Shown piece after piece: positions 1 through 11,784 of a stretch of 64,000 nucleotides of DNA; positions within the stretch are counted from its first letter, which is position 1, and each line of letters opens with the position of its first letter. The notes under the pieces are model-generated. The model was not told where the DNA came from. It saw only the letters and a list, made by a program, of their open reading frames with translations, and ran no database searches. Position numbers and translations under genes: made by a program. This DNA comes from Erpobdella octoculata. Its lineage: Eukaryota; Annelida; Clitellata; Hirudinida; Erpobdellidae. Location: positions 7,325,043 through 7,389,042 of the forward strand of contig OZ022243.1 of the NCBI GenBank assembly GCA_963978895.1, in the 5' to 3' direction.

Positions 1-88
1 ATATTACTTTAATTTTTGTATTATTTTTAGTTATTTTCACTTTAGAATGTCAGGTTTGTAGATTGATTCAGAAAATACTCACATCATT

Positions 89-156
89 GACCGCTCAGTT
101 ACCGGCCGAAGAAGAAATATTTAAGTTTATAAATATTTCTAGAAGAAGGTGTCTGT
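89..156 (+). promoter_or_regulatory. Array module 1 (promoter-like)
   Basis: ACCGCTC at 90, an AATATTTAAG box near 115 and AAGGTGTCT at 146 follow the box order and spacing of the 29-copy + strand family. It overlaps a 63-codon open frame (63-254) that is probably accidental. Confidence 0.5.
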
Positions 157-289
157 TGGCAAATATTATAATATTAATTGGAGGTTGTTTAATTTTATTA
201 TTTGTGCTGTTTGTACTCTGCTGTACACGCTACGTTTCAACGAAATTGTTTTAAAATGCTTTTTTTTTAATATTTCTTTTGTTCTTTCT

Positions 290-705
290 TTTTTTTGTTC
301 GTTCGTTCTTTCGTTCATTTAGTGATTGATTGATTTATTCATTCATTCACTAATTCATTCATTCACTAATTCATTCATTCACTAATTTATTCATTGATTT
401 ACTAATTCATTCATTCATTCACTCATTTATTAATTTAAGCATTCATTCACTAATTCATCTATTCATTCATTCGTTCGTTCGTTCGTTCGTTCATTCGTTC
501 GTTCGTTCGTTCGTTCGTTCCTTCGTTCATTTAGTGATTCATTTATTTATTCATTGATTCACTAATATATTCATTCGTTCACTCATTTACTCATTTATGC
601 ATTCATTCACTAATTCATTCATTCATTCGTTCGTTCATTCATTCGTCCGTTCGTTCGTTCATTCGTTCGTTCAGTCGTTCGTTCGTTCGTTCGTTCGTTC
701 ATTCA
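290..705. repeat. Imperfect (TTCR)n tetranucleotide tract
   Basis: The tract alternates blocks of TTCA and TTCG, with scattered TTTA and CTAA interruptions, over about 400 bp. The open frame through its right half is a His/Ser/Phe low-complexity translation and not a gene. Confidence 0.9.
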
Positions 706-1429
706 AACCATTAACCGTTAAACAATACTTAGAGTATTCTTGTTTTTGTATGTCATTTGCCAAATGCGTTTTTTGTTAATTGGACAAACTATATTTGTTT
801 TTTTTAAATTTATCGAGTTAAAAACTGTTAATATCAGCGTTTCTCCGTTGTTTGTTTTTTGTAGCTATGTATTTTCATTATTTTTTTGTCCTTAACACAA
901 GGTTTTGTCAGTAAATTATTCAAGATTCTATTGTTGCTTGTTTTTTTGTTTTTTTTTCTACATGTTAAATACAAACCATTCTCTAACAGCAATTAATATA
1001 ACAAGTTTTAAAACTACTACCGACGTTGTTTTGAATTTTTCCAATTCATCTGACGTCTGATCTTGTTTAACAAATCTCAGTTGTTGAGAGTCAAACTAAA
1101 ATGAACAGATAATTGAAAAACAATATATGCATTCTAGGATCAATTGACCAAATTTTAAACAAAATCTTCTATTGGTTCTGGAGTAATTGAAAGACAAACA
1201 AAACATTTTTTGCGGTTTACAGATTACATCTTTACGCATTAGACTCAACCTGCGAAATCAAATATGCATTAAATAATGCGCTCAAACAATATTATTCATC
1301 ACAGGTGTGCTTATAGGGCTAATGCATTTAAAACATAATAACCACCTTGTTCAATAGACTGAGATTTGTTGATAAACACCAGATAATATTTACATTTTGC
1401 TTAGCAGCTAGTTTTAAATAATGGTGTCC
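706..1429. other. AT-rich DNA without a gene; array-unit paralogue
   Basis: No reading frame or RNA gene is convincing here. The part from about 1190 to 1420 is paralogous, in the same orientation, to 2970-3230 and more weakly to 40,560-40,740. Shared blocks include AATGCGCT(C/T)AAACAATATT and TTGCTTAGCAGCT. Confidence 0.5.
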
Positions 1430-1610
1430 GTACTATTCGTCTTCTAACTGTTCGTCTTCTTACGTTTCGTCTTAAACGATTCGTCTAGTACTATTTGTCC
1501 GTCTAGTACTATTCGTCCGTCTAGTACTATTCGTCCGTCTAGTACTATTCGTCCGTCTAGTACTATTCGTCCGTCTAGTATTATTCGTCCTCCTACGTTT
1601 CGTTTCACTC
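1430..1610. repeat. 18-bp minisatellite (TACTATTCGTCCGTCTAG-type)
   Basis: About six tandem copies of an 18-bp unit, preceded by degenerate TTCGTCTT units. The unit core ACTATTCGTC resembles the ACTATTCATC core of the inverted minisatellite arms at 50.6 and 52.0 kb. The sequence just to the left, including GTCCGTACT, recurs at about 11,980. It may be a decayed arm of the same class of foldback-like element. Confidence 0.8.
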
Positions 1611-2762
1611 TTTTATTCAATGCTACATTTGTTTTCTCTTTTGAAACATTTTGAAATCAAAACGTGTATTTAAAAACGTTTAAAAGCAATAAACAACCGG
1701 AAAACTAGCAATAACACGTTTCGAAATTAATAAGGTAATATTCAAAATAATAAAAGTTATGACGACAAAATCTTTTTCAGTTAATATGTCTGTTTTAGAT
1801 TTTTTAATTAATCTGAAATTACAGTTAAAGTTAACTGGAACAACACTGGTTACTTTAAAGTAAACATATTTGGAGAATTTTTGAGTACAATAAAATGTGT
1901 TTGATTCTTCAGTTGAAAATAGCACATTTAAGCAGCTAAAAATTAAAATTAGATTATGCAAATTACTTAATTGGTCGGGCTCTAACGGAGAACCAAAAAT
2001 GTCGTTGATAATTAAAGCTGATGAAAGTCCATATTATTTTTTAAAATTTGTAATTTCTCACTCGATCCCAAAAACACTCTAATGATTTAACTAAGCTAAA
2101 TCTCATGAAGCACATCATCGACACACACGCACATATAAACAAACAAGCTGTCAAAATCTAAAATATTGTTTTTTTTCTACCTAATTAGTTGCCCGCAGAA
2201 CATATATTTAGTTACTTGTTTTAACGCCGCCTCAAAAAATTAATTTCTATTGAATTCGCGTGGCTGTGTTGTATCGAACAGATTAATTGAAACAAAAATT
2301 TTTTTTGCATTTCTTGCTTTGGCAATATTTTTATTATTTGTAATGGCAACACTGTCAGTTTTTTACTTCCTAACACAGTCTAGCGAGCGTTGCGCAGTGT
2401 ATAGCACGTGTTTTGTGATTGGTTGAGGGATTTAATAATGACAAATAAAAGAGTTATAAAATAACAGCATTTTCATGCTATTTTTTACCTGTATAGTATA
2501 TTTCAATTATGCTTGTTTTTTATATAATTTTTTAAATAACAGATGTTAAACAGAATCATGTAATAAACTGATGCCACAACCAAAATGCATTTCATGAAAA
2601 ATTGATCAAAAGTGATAATTCTAGGATATTGTAATAAATTTGGTAGGATGATTTTAATTTATTAGCTTGATGTTACTTTTATGTGATTTATGGTTTTCTT
2701 TAGTGTTACAACAACTAGAAAAACAATGCTGTTTTCAATTCTTTAAGAAACCAAACATGATT
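1611..2762. other. AT-rich stretch, no gene seen
   Basis: Short open frames on both strands look random. A less AT-rich patch at 2330-2440 (GGCAACACTGTCAG, GCGAGCGTTGCGC, GATTGGTTGAG) loosely resembles the reverse complement of 51,640-51,750. No other structure is apparent. Confidence 0.4.
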
Positions 2763-2803
2763 TTCTCACAAGTGACTTACATCATATAAGTCACTTGTGA
2801 GAA
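2763..2803. other. Perfect 17-bp hairpin
   Basis: The 17-base arm starting TTCTCACAAG is followed by a 7-base CATCATA spacer and its exact reverse complement ending CTTGTGAGAA. A perfect short stem stands out in such diverged DNA. It could be a recent fold-back insertion, a cruciform, or a small structured RNA. The stem is shorter than a usual miRNA precursor. Confidence 0.85.
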
Positions 2804-3317
2804 TATTCTTAAGTTTTCAAAATGCTACAACCTAACAATATTTCTTGTCTAAAAACCACTTGCGTAGTGTTTACTTACCAATATTTAAAACGATTTCTTC
2901 AAGTTGATTGTATTTAAATATATCATTAACTATTTATAAGTTGAATAGACCACGTTTTATGCAGAATCCTTAAATGGTTCTGGAATAATTAAAAGACAAA
3001 ATAAACCCTCTTACGGTTTACATATACATATTAAGATATTCGATTTAACTTGCAATATCAAATATGTATTAATTAATGCGCTTAAACAATATTATTCATC
3101 AAGAGTCATATCTTGTGCTTGTAGGGCTGATACTAATTCAAAACTGATTGCTCCTTTGTTTATCAGATTGAGATGAAATGATAAACACATACATAATATT
3201 CACAAATTGCTTAGCAGCTCGTTTAAAAAAATGAAGCTGGTAAAATCTGTAGGTGTGAAGCCAACATCGGTCAACAAGTGTGCACTCAACGATTCACCAT
3301 CTTTGTATGAAAAACAT

Positions 3318-3587
3318 TTAATACAATAGGTGCAGAACCACTATCATCACTGCCGACACGATGATTAGTATCGATATCATCACGACACTTAATACAATCA
3401 TCCCCACCATTTGCACCATGTCCTCAAAGTCCTCAAAGTCGCCCTCGTAACGAACAACACAGCCGTCATCGAAACCACAACAACACCAGCAGTTTGCGTA
3501 GATATCACAATCAGCATCTTCATGGAATACGCCATCACCGCCACCGTCGTCACAAAAAAAATGAGTAAAAAACTTGACCGTAAACAT
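3318..3587 (-). CDS. Possible small membrane protein, Asp/Cys-rich with C-terminal membrane segment
   Basis: Not recognised. The 89-codon minus-strand frame is more GC-rich than its surroundings. It reads as a hydrophobic start, an Asp/Gly-rich part (around FFCDDGGGDG), a Cys-rich stretch (NCWCCCGFDDGC), an acidic linker (EGDFEDFED), and a C-terminal hydrophobic segment of about 28 residues starting near MVQMVGMIVL, which looks like a transmembrane anchor. There is no clear splice acceptor in front, so it may be a stand-alone ORF or a terminal exon. The opposite strand is also partly open (3411-3626, Thr/Ile-rich), so the coding strand is not certain. Module 2 lies about 150 bp to the right on the other strand. 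Confidence 0.3.
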   Translation of the reverse strand: MFTVKFFTHFFCDDGGGDGVFHEDADCDIYANCWCCCGFDDGCVVRYEGDFEDFEDMVQMVGMIVLSVVMISILIIVSAVMIVVLHLLY

Positions 3588-3740
3588 TGCATAGATCGTT
3601 GCCGTAGTTTACAATTTGCATTCTGAATTTTATTATTATACTAATGAGTTGAATTTGTTCATTAACAGGATCAAATATATAATAGATCAAACGAATAAAG
3701 TAACAAATCTATAGTTTTTATATTGTTTCAATACAGCAAT

Positions 3741-3802
3741 ATAGTGTTGGCTCAGAATAAAATATTTAAGTATTCGATTGTCTCTATCCAGAGGTGTTTT
3801 TA
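3741..3802 (+). promoter_or_regulatory. Array module 2 (promoter-like)
   Basis: ATATTTAAG at 3762 is followed 28 nt later by CCAGAGGTGTTTTT at 3788. The upstream box is degenerate (GGCTCAGAATAA remains). Same strand as all other copies. Confidence 0.65.
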
Positions 3803-3869
3803 AAATAAAATAAAAACTTTAATTTAAATTATCGAGTTATTTTTAATATTATTAATATTATCGCTCATT

Positions 3870-4775
3870 TTAGTTGCAGTTGAATAATTGTTATTGTGTT
3901 TTTTTCTATATTTACTATTTTTTTAAAACTCATATTGCTGTTTGTACATTATTTCAGTTGTTTTTCTTGTTTAAGTGTTTTTTGATCCTTTATATTAACT
4001 TTACCTTTCTGTCTGTCGGTCTTAGTACAAGCCCCTTTCCCGTTATTAAATCAATGTAAAACTTGGTCCATAGACTAGTGAGGAACAAACATTAATTTTG
4101 AGGTGGTCAATCACAAAAAACAAACAAAATAATTTTTCAGTTGAGCGCTCTGCTAAAAAAATCTTTGCGATATTGCGTCATTGTTTATTTCATTGCAGGC
4201 AACAAATGTTGAATTCCACTTTTAATCACTTCACGTATTACTATCAATCTAAAACTTTTTATTTCCGTTTTTTATAATGAAACATTGTTTTATACCAATT
4301 TCATTAAAATTATTGATTATCAGATTTTCTTTTTATGATTGCAGATATCAACTTTACACTAAAAATTTGCTTTTCATTTATGTAGTTTTTAAAATTATAG
4401 ACTTATATCTTCAAGGAAATTATTTGCATTAAATTGTAATTTTTCTATTTCAAGCATATAAATATTTTTTAATAAACGAAGTTTTTTACGGTTCACTTGT
4501 TTATTATCTTAAATCAAAATAATTTCCAAAAACTTTAATTCAATTTATTGAAATGCAATAATACTTATTAATAATGAAATTTTTTGCTAATTTTTGGCTG
4601 CAGTTGAATAATTTTTATTATTTTTTCAGTTATTTAAAAAAAACTAACCTGAATTATTGTTTGTAAATTATTTTAGTTATTTAAAAAAATATTTAACCTA
4701 AATTGTTGTTTGAAAATTATTTCAGTTTTTTATATTTGTTTTAGTGTTTTTTCATTATCTTAAATCAAAATAATT
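3870..4775. repeat. Diverged tandem duplication in AT-rich DNA
   Basis: GCAGTTGAATAATT occurs at about 3872 and 4601, and TTATCTTAAATCAAAATAATTTC occurs twice (about 4505 and 4755). Several TTATTTCAGTT(A/T)TTT blocks recur between them. This points to serial local duplication. No coding potential is seen between 3806 and 5180. Confidence 0.5.
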
Positions 4776-5695
4776 TCTGAGCAGCCTCCGAACTTATTGT
4801 TTTATTTACGCGTTTTATTTGAATTTGTTTAAACATTTTAATTCGTGTTTTGAAAATGAAATTAAATGGTCTAACAAGTACGAAACACAACTCGGTTGTC
4901 AGAGCAATTGTAATTTGGTATATTTAGGCCGGACTGGCTACCTCAACAAAACTATTGTTTGGGTTGAAATACTTGTTTTTTTCTTTACTTGTTTCAATTA
5001 AAACAACAATACGTTCAATACATTTTATTAGCAATACAAATTCACCCAACATCAATGTTTAATGGGAATATAAATTACGTGTTTAAAAATATGCAATCTG
5101 CGGAATTGATCATCTTGTACTATCTCAATTTTCCTCATTATACAAACAAATGTAATTCGTTCATTAAAGGTTTCAAAATATTAGTGGGGTAATATGGGGC
5201 CTCGGGTAATATGGGGTACCCACCTTTTTATTAAAAGAACAGTTTTATAAGAATATTTAATTAGCGATCTATGGTTGTATTGTTTATGTAACTCTGCCGC
5301 ATAGACGATAAAGCAATTTTGTTTACGAGTTTACGTAATAGATTAGAAATCATTTTTTAACGTTTTCTGTCAAGTTCCATCAACTGTGTTTCTCAACGCA
5401 TAAAAGAGAGAAAAAGTTAGATATTTTCTAACAATTGTGAATTTCTATTTTTTTGGGATATACTTTAACAGTGTTTTTAATTATCAGCCGCTACAATGTT
5501 GATTTGCCAAAATTTTACAGATTTTATTCGTGGTATGCTGTTGGGGTAATATGGGGTATCTGGGCTGGGGTAATATGGGGTACGCCCCATATTACCATAT
5601 TCATGATTTCTTCACTTTTTACACGCATTTCATCATTGATCTGTTACCTTTATTTTATTATGTCATTACTTTATACTGCTTTATTATCTTTTCAG

Positions 5696-6259
5696 ATGCC
5701 ACGTAATTATGCAAAAAAGGGTATGAGAAAACAGTGGTCAACTGAACACATGGCTGCAGCGATAAACGCGGTTCGAAATAAGGAAATGGGATACAAAAAA
5801 GCCAGCCGGCAGTTTCACGTTCCTCAGACAACGTTAGAAAGAATGGTACGTAAGCAAGACATTTCTGTGGAAGAAGCTGTGAATGTTCGACTGGGAAGTA
5901 GAACAGTTTTAAACCAGGAGATGGAACATGATCTTGCCAATTATGTATTGAAAATGGAACAGCGACTGTTTGGCTTGACCACAACTGATATTCGAAGGCT
6001 TGCTTTTCAGATGGCGAAAAAAAATGGAGTACCAAATAATTTTAATACGGAAAGTGAAATGGCAGGAAAAGATTGGCTTAATCAGTTTCTTGCCAGACAT
6101 CCAAAACTTACAATACGGAGCCCAGAGTCAACATCTGCAGCTCGGGCATCGGCATTCAACAAAGTCAATGTCGGCAAGTTTTTTGATTTATTGGAAAAAG
6201 AAATAGACATTCATAAATATACTCCGGGCAGTATCTTCAATGTGGATGAAAAAGTGTAA
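5696..6259 (+). pseudogene. pogo-like transposase, N-terminal part (HTH domains to first catalytic Asp)
   Basis: The start chosen is the ATG directly after TTATCTTTTCAG, a good splice acceptor. The open frame upstream of it is not transposase-like. Residues about 8-55 look like a Psq-type helix-turn-helix (KQWSTEHMAAAINAVR ... TLERMVRK). They are followed by a CENPB-type DNA-binding region (GLTTTDIRRLAFQMA ... WLNQFLARHP). The frame then reaches the first catalytic motif, FNVDE, and ends in a stop. Skipping one base at about 6255 restores the family sequence VTTVQSKNAR, so the stop comes from a 1-nt frameshift. The gene belongs to the DDE_1 superfamily, which cuts and pastes DNA at TA sites. 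This copy cannot be active. Confidence 0.85.
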
Positions 6260-7065
6260 CAACCGTTCAGTCGAAGAATGCCAGAATCACACACAGAATG
6301 CAACCTCTTGACGTTTCTTTTATGAAGCCTCTAACTACTTATTACAATGCTGAACTGCAGAGCTGGCTACGGTCACATCCTGGACGTGTCGTTACAGAAT
6401 TTCAACTAACTTCAATTTTTGGCAAGGCATATTTACGAGCCGCAAGTCTTAATACGGCTGTTAATGGTTTCTCGACAACGGGGATTTGGCCAGTCAACCG
6501 TAATGTTTTTAAAGATTATGAGTTCATGCCTGCAGCCACGACAGAGATTTCAACTCCGGAGAATTCCCTCATTGCAGAACTACAAAACGATTCTGTTGTG
6601 GCTCACGCATCTGGAGAAGGTAGTTCCCAAGATCTGATGAATATAACCAGACCTGAAGACATCATACCGTATCCCGTTAGTGAAGCTAAAGTAAGACAGA
6701 AAAAAAATTCACGTCGTGTCGGTGCAACTGTAGTTCTGACCAGCACTCCTTACAAAAAAATGTTGGCAGAGACTATAGAATCCAAATCTAGTTTAAAACC
6801 TAAGTCTCAGCCTAAAGGTGCTGCAATAAAGAGAACAAATTTGTTTCCTGATCAGCCTCAACCTAAGCAGAAACGGTTGTCGAGAGCGAAAAAACAAAAA
6901 GCAGATGATGATGCACCTTGCATTTACTGTCGTGGCCTCTTTTCTGAAGACCATGATGGTGAAACATGGATTATGTGTGTAGACTGCCAGAAGTGGGCAC
7001 ACACCGAGTGTGCCGGAACTGAGAATGAAAATTTTTCCTGTGACTTATGTAGAGACAGTGATTAA
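6260..7065 (+). pseudogene. pogo-like transposase, C-terminal part with PHD finger
   Basis: Just after VTTVQSKNARI the sequence jumps to QPLDVSFMKPL, which in this family lies beyond the third catalytic acidic residue. About 100 or more residues carrying the second and third catalytic Asp are therefore missing, an internal deletion near 6285-6297. The rest stays open: the DDE_1 tail (GIWPVNRNVF), a basic low-complexity linker (KPKSQPKG, KQKRLSRAKKQK), and a C-terminal PHD-type zinc finger with CIYC, DHDGETWIMCVDC, WAHTEC and CDLC in order. A PHD finger at this place is known in many invertebrate Tigger-like transposases. Despite the broken N-terminal half, 255 codons here have no stop, so the damage is fairly recent. 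Confidence 0.85.
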
Positions 7066-7377
7066 TGAACATGTGGACCCTCATTTAATATTTTGAAAAT
7101 GTTTTTATTGCTTATTTTATTGTTTTATTAATACAATATTGTTTTATAACAATTACTTTTGTTGTCCTTGTTATATTTAGGTTCAATGAAAGCTGGAACA
7201 TATCTAACATTCAATTATTTTCTAAAAAATGAAATCATATTTGCTTAAATGTTTCATCAACTCATAGTAATATGTCTGCTTGGTATACAGAGAAAAAAAT
7301 TAAATTTCTGCCACTATAACATGGTTTAAATTATATTTTTTTGTTAAGTACCCCATAATACCCCACTTTCCCCTACG

Positions 7378-10300
7378 TTAGTGGAACTCATCTAATAAAT
7401 AGAGTGACAACTCTAGATACCTATCACTATCAAAACATAAGTTTTCGATGAAGAGTATTGTTTGTTGGTTTGTTTGATTAAAGTCTGTATCAATTACACG
7501 GGATGTATGTTTGAGTGTTCTTTAATGTGTTTATATGTGTTTGGTGTTGTTGGGACCTTCCTTAATAACTAGAAGGTACACCAGGATTTTTTATAATGAC
7601 TGAAATTGTTTAAAGGCCTTATCAAAATAGTTTTGATTTTTTTTAAACAAGACTTATAGTAAGTTGCATTAACTGTAATTAATAACTGTCCACTAAAACA
7701 CGTATAATACTTTTAAATACACTAACGCCGGATAAGAAACAAACTATATTTTTTCAAATTGTAACTGTAATATACATTTTTTTAAATTTTGAACACACGT
7801 GTGTTGACTGATTTCAATGATAACAACGTGAACAATAAGTTATACTAAAAACGCCTTATATTATATGGACTAAAATTTGTCTATCAAAGTGTGACATTGG
7901 CGTTTTCATTGTAATGCTCATGTCAATATTGGTGGCAAAGTGGCGTACTTCACACACAAAGGCTACCAGACAGATTATACTTTGTTATACTTTATACGTT
8001 TATTAAACTGACAAGGTTGATGAAAGGAGTTGCCTCCGCGAGATAATCAACCTAAATAAGTTTTAAATTCAGGCCAAACAAATGAAGTCAATAACACATG
8101 GTCATAATAAAATCAGACAAAAAATCAAAAGTCATTAAATAAACAACATAAAAAACTAAAAAATATCTTAAAACATTTGAAAAAGTGGAGTAAAATATAT
8201 TAAAATGCTGGTACATCAATCTCAGTTTTTATTTACACTGAAAACCTTTTCTGACTTTTTAAGGTTTGTAAAGAATTCATGTTTAAATTTGCCAACGCAT
8301 TATTCTGAATCTTCGAGCCTAGGTATTTTATAAAACATTTTCGAAGATTAGTTTTATAAGCACCTATTCTAACATTTTTAACTAAATCTAAGTTGTTAGA
8401 ATGAACTTATTTAGGTAGAACAAACTATTTTTTATATATAGCAGGTAATTTTGTATAAAAATCTTTAAACAAAAACATTAGTACCTGATAGTAATAAATT
8501 TAGTTTAACTTTAACAATAAGCTTTTGTCAAAAATTGTGGAAACAGAAGCAATATGGGGTGCTATAAAAATGAATCTTATATACCGTTTCTGTAAAATTG
8601 ATTATTGTTTGCATGCTTTCTTTGATGTTGGGCACCATATAATAATACAATAGTTACAATTTAGATATATAAAAAAATAGTAAATAGTAAGTAAAGAAAA
8701 TTTGCTTAATAGATGAGAAGACTTATAGAGAACATCAATATTACAAGAAACCTTTTTCATACACTACTTATTGGTTTCGAGATCGTCTATTTATGTCCTC
8801 ATGCATTTCTTGATAATAAAAAATAATTATTATGAAAATAAAAATTAAAAATGCAGTCTATTGAAACGCTTACTGGAATACATTATGCATCAATTTTTTA
8901 AACTATTTTGACATTGTAGCTTTAAGAAACTCCTCATTGGGTGTACCACTGCATTCTACAGTGAGTGTATGAAAATAGCTGGTTGATTATAAAATACAAA
9001 TAGATTTTGTTTTATTATATTAGTTAAAGTTTTTATTTTTTCCGCAAATAATCAATAGACGGCAGTATAAAGTAAAGACACCAAGAAAATTTGTGAAACC
9101 CATAAACCGCCGCTGCGACGAAAGCTAAGCATAAACTTATTTATGTCCTCCAATTACATTTTCCAGTTATGTTTTAAATTTTGAATTTTTGCTTAATAAC
9201 TATATTGTGCACCGAATCAATTGTTTCACAACGTGTTGAGTCGTTATACTATATCTTCATAAGTTAAATTACTAAGCGTCACTCTTGATAATTATTAACA
9301 CATCAATGTGGTGTTAATTAATTCATTGATATCTTTGCTTTCAGTTCAAAACTCATTTTTAAGTTTCAATGAAAACAATCTTGCAATCAAAAATTCTTCT
9401 ATTAACAATTAAACAAAATATGATTTGACGAAGAGATGAATTCATATATAGCGGGTAAAACGTCCACGTGCACACTGTTTAACACGTGGGTCTGGTACGT
9501 GTTAAGGTACGAAAAGACTTGATGGATTTGTTATACCTGCGCCGATTTTTGTTGAAATAAACGCAACAAATCAAGAACTGCCACTAAAATCATATAATAA
9601 TCAAACCCTTTGTTGGCACGTGCAAATAATTGCAAACAACAGCTTCTATTTGAATAAAGAAAAGAGATTGTGCAGATTCGTTTACGTTGCCGAATTAGAT
9701 TGCTAGCGATTCAAAACGTTAAAGCTTGAAGTTATTTATAAGTATATTTCTCGAATTATAATTCCGGCTTAATACTTTTTTAAAATATTTGCAACTACTC
9801 AATTTAAAAATGTCTCACGTTTTAGAAATTACTTGATTCTAACAATTTTTTTGATTTTATTAGATAATTTTTCTCAAATCTTTTAATTCATTGTTTCACT
9901 ATAAGTTTTTAAACAACAAAATGGTGTTTTTTCTGCTGGTTTTTATCATCGTTTTTTGTATATATTTTTATCTTTCTTTGTCCTTTTCCCGGGTAATTGT
10001 GTTTGGAAGCTTGGAATGATGTTTGGCATGGCCGCTGTGGGTTAAACGTAAAACAAATAACGTGCTTATTAAAAATGACTTAAAACTTCTTTTGAACTCT
10101 CACAAAGGCTAATTTTCATAACAAAAATTGTTAACGATTAACGCCAGAAAACAACGTATACGCACTCGTGGATTTAAAACATTTAATTTTTTAATTATGA
10201 TTCGTAAAATAGTTTCTGTTTTCACATACTCTATTTTATTTTGATAGCTTTTTGTTGATAATTTGATAATTTTTAACGTGGCATAATGTCAATGTTTACT

Positions 10301-10635
10301 TCTAGGCCAGTGTTTATCGTTTTGTTTTTTTTTTCAAAATTCTAAACAGCGACTGGCTGTTTATCAATCTATCAAACAAACTTGTATAAAATATGTTCAT
10401 ATCAAAATTAAACAAATTGCATACGATAGTAGATGGAACCGAGGTTTTTATTGGAGGTGCTTTTTATTAAATATTTTTTATTGATTAAAAGTTATATAAC
10501 AAGATGCATTCAGTGAGTTTAATTTTGTTTCATTAGTCGCTTAAAGCGAAACATATTTTGAACAAAAAACAGTTAAATGTGAGCATGGAAAATAAAAACC
10601 ATCGTAAAAATGAATAAGATTTTAGTTGTTATTTA
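7378..10635. other. AT-rich region without recognisable genes
   Basis: About 3.2 kb with no convincing coding frame. It contains a degenerate scrap of the SINE-like family near 7480-7560 (GATGTATGTTTGAGTGTT), a degenerate module near 9105, and a segment at 9430-9620 paralogous in the same orientation to 30,725-30,960 (shared ACGTCCAC(G/T)TGCACA and TTTAACACGTGGGTC). These make it a continuation of the array, with modules decayed or lost. Confidence 0.5.
9105..9176 (+). promoter_or_regulatory. Degenerate array module (candidate 30th copy)
   Basis: AACCGCCGCTG at 9105 is followed by ACTTATTTATG and then TTCCAGTTATGTTTT at 9162. Order and spacing fit the family, but the core has lost GAGG. Low confidence. 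Confidence 0.3.
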
Positions 10636-10720
10636 AACTCAGAGTCGCGGATTGATGATGGAATTGTTTTCCAGACAGTAGGTCCAGCGACACAGAAGGA
10701 TCTATCTATGTAGGCATGTT
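10636..10720 (-). pseudogene. CR1/L2-type LINE C-terminal scrap
   Basis: The minus strand reads about 28 codons containing DRSFCVAGPTVWKTIPSSIR, the conserved end of CR1/L2-like LINE polyproteins (consensus roughly RSFxVAGPxxWNSLPxxIR). The piece is too short for clade assignment and carries no functional domain. Confidence 0.6.
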
Positions 10721-11000
10721 ATGTTAGAGACATAGTCACATTTTGGCAGGACAATGAACGAAGCCCGCATGTGCCAGGACAATCTGAACAAAAAGTTAGA
10801 GACTCTAAGTATTTAAGTGTTATGTGACTATCAAATTTTAAATTTTAAATTTAATGATCTTTAATAAAAAAATGAGTTTATTCCATATTGATTCAAAGGT
10901 TTCTTAAATTTTCAATTTTTATATATTAAGTATTTAGAAGACTGTGGTTAATGTTTATATACTTTGTATCAACTTAACTGTGATTGCTTCCTTTTTTTCT

Positions 11001-11369
11001 ACAATGCTTTTATCTACTCGTCGTCTCTGTTTGTCTGTTTTTCTGTCTGTTTCAAATCTTGCAATCAATTTTTGAGTCACTTCCTGATGATAGATTTTTT
11101 TTCAAATTTTGCATACATGCTCAAAATAGAAGACAATGCAATATTCAATTATTAGTTCTACAATAAGTCAATTAATTTAGTTAATTTTAATTAATTTTAT
11201 TTTAATATGGGAAGAAATAAAATAAGTTATATTCGTGACTAACAGAACATTTGCGACTTTAATATAAAATAAAAGAGTAATATAAGAAAAAAATGATTGC
11301 AAAATTTGTGTTTTAATTACATATAAAAGCATTGGGTTTTAAAAATTCGTTTTTAATTTACTTGTTTAG
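11001..11369 (+). repeat. MITE family 1, copy A
   Basis: Left CAATGCTTTTAT and right ATATAAAAGCATTGG form short terminal inverted repeats. The interior has a TCTGTTTG tract, TCTTGCAATCAATTTTTGAG and CACTTCCTGATGATAGA. It is followed by a conserved TTCGTTTTTAATTTACTTG extension. Copies B, C and D lie at 16,078, 33,531 and 40,767. Short non-coding DNA with inverted ends suggests a MITE. The open frames crossing it are not genes. Confidence 0.8.
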
Positions 11370-11784
11370 CCTAATGTTGGAATTCTATAATACTAAAATG
11401 AAACAACTTCCCGTTATCCATTCAAGTTGAAATTTGGTGGATTTATTTATCGCTGCGGTATTCACGATTTGTTTAATTGTTAGATTAATTGAACATAATA
11501 TAAGTGAATTAAAAAGTATAATCAATATAAGTGAATTAAAAATAAAATTAATTTAAGTGAACTAAAGAATTACAGACCAATTCTAAAAAAAAATAAAGGT
11601 TTTATGTAAAACAAACCTTCAAATTTTTGGTCTTTTTAAAAAAAAACAATATTTACTTTTTACTTTTAATAATTTATAATAAAGTATTTAATTACTCATT
11701 ATAGATTTAAAAATAGCTGGTTTATTACTTTCCAAAAAATTAAAAAAACAGTTTTAGCCAACCTGAATCAAACAGATTTGTAAA

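Larger units (their letters stand above)
5181..7377 (+). mobile_element. pogo/Tigger-like DNA transposon (defective)
   Basis: Imperfect terminal inverted repeats read AGTGGGGTAATATGGGG at the left (5183) and, reverse-complemented, AGTGGGGTATTATGGGG at the right (about 7354-7370). The left terminal motif is repeated internally at 5203, 5542 and 5567 and inverted at 5583-5596, a pattern seen in transposase-binding subterminal repeats. The interior encodes a DDE_1-family transposase (two segments, below). The flanks, TTTCAAAATATTA on the left and GTTAGTGGAACTCAT on the right, match one continuous stretch at 61,950-62,000 (TTCAAAAT...CATTAGTAGAACTCAT). That stretch acts as a paralogous empty site. 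Confidence 0.85.

Noticed and set aside
63..254. 63-residue protein with a hydrophobic segment (IIILIGGCLILLFVLFVLCC)
   Set aside because: It overlaps array module 1 and no comparable frame exists at other modules. Long hydrophobic runs arise easily from T-rich DNA.
597..779. His/Ser/Phe repeat protein
   Set aside because: Translation of the (TTCR)n tract.
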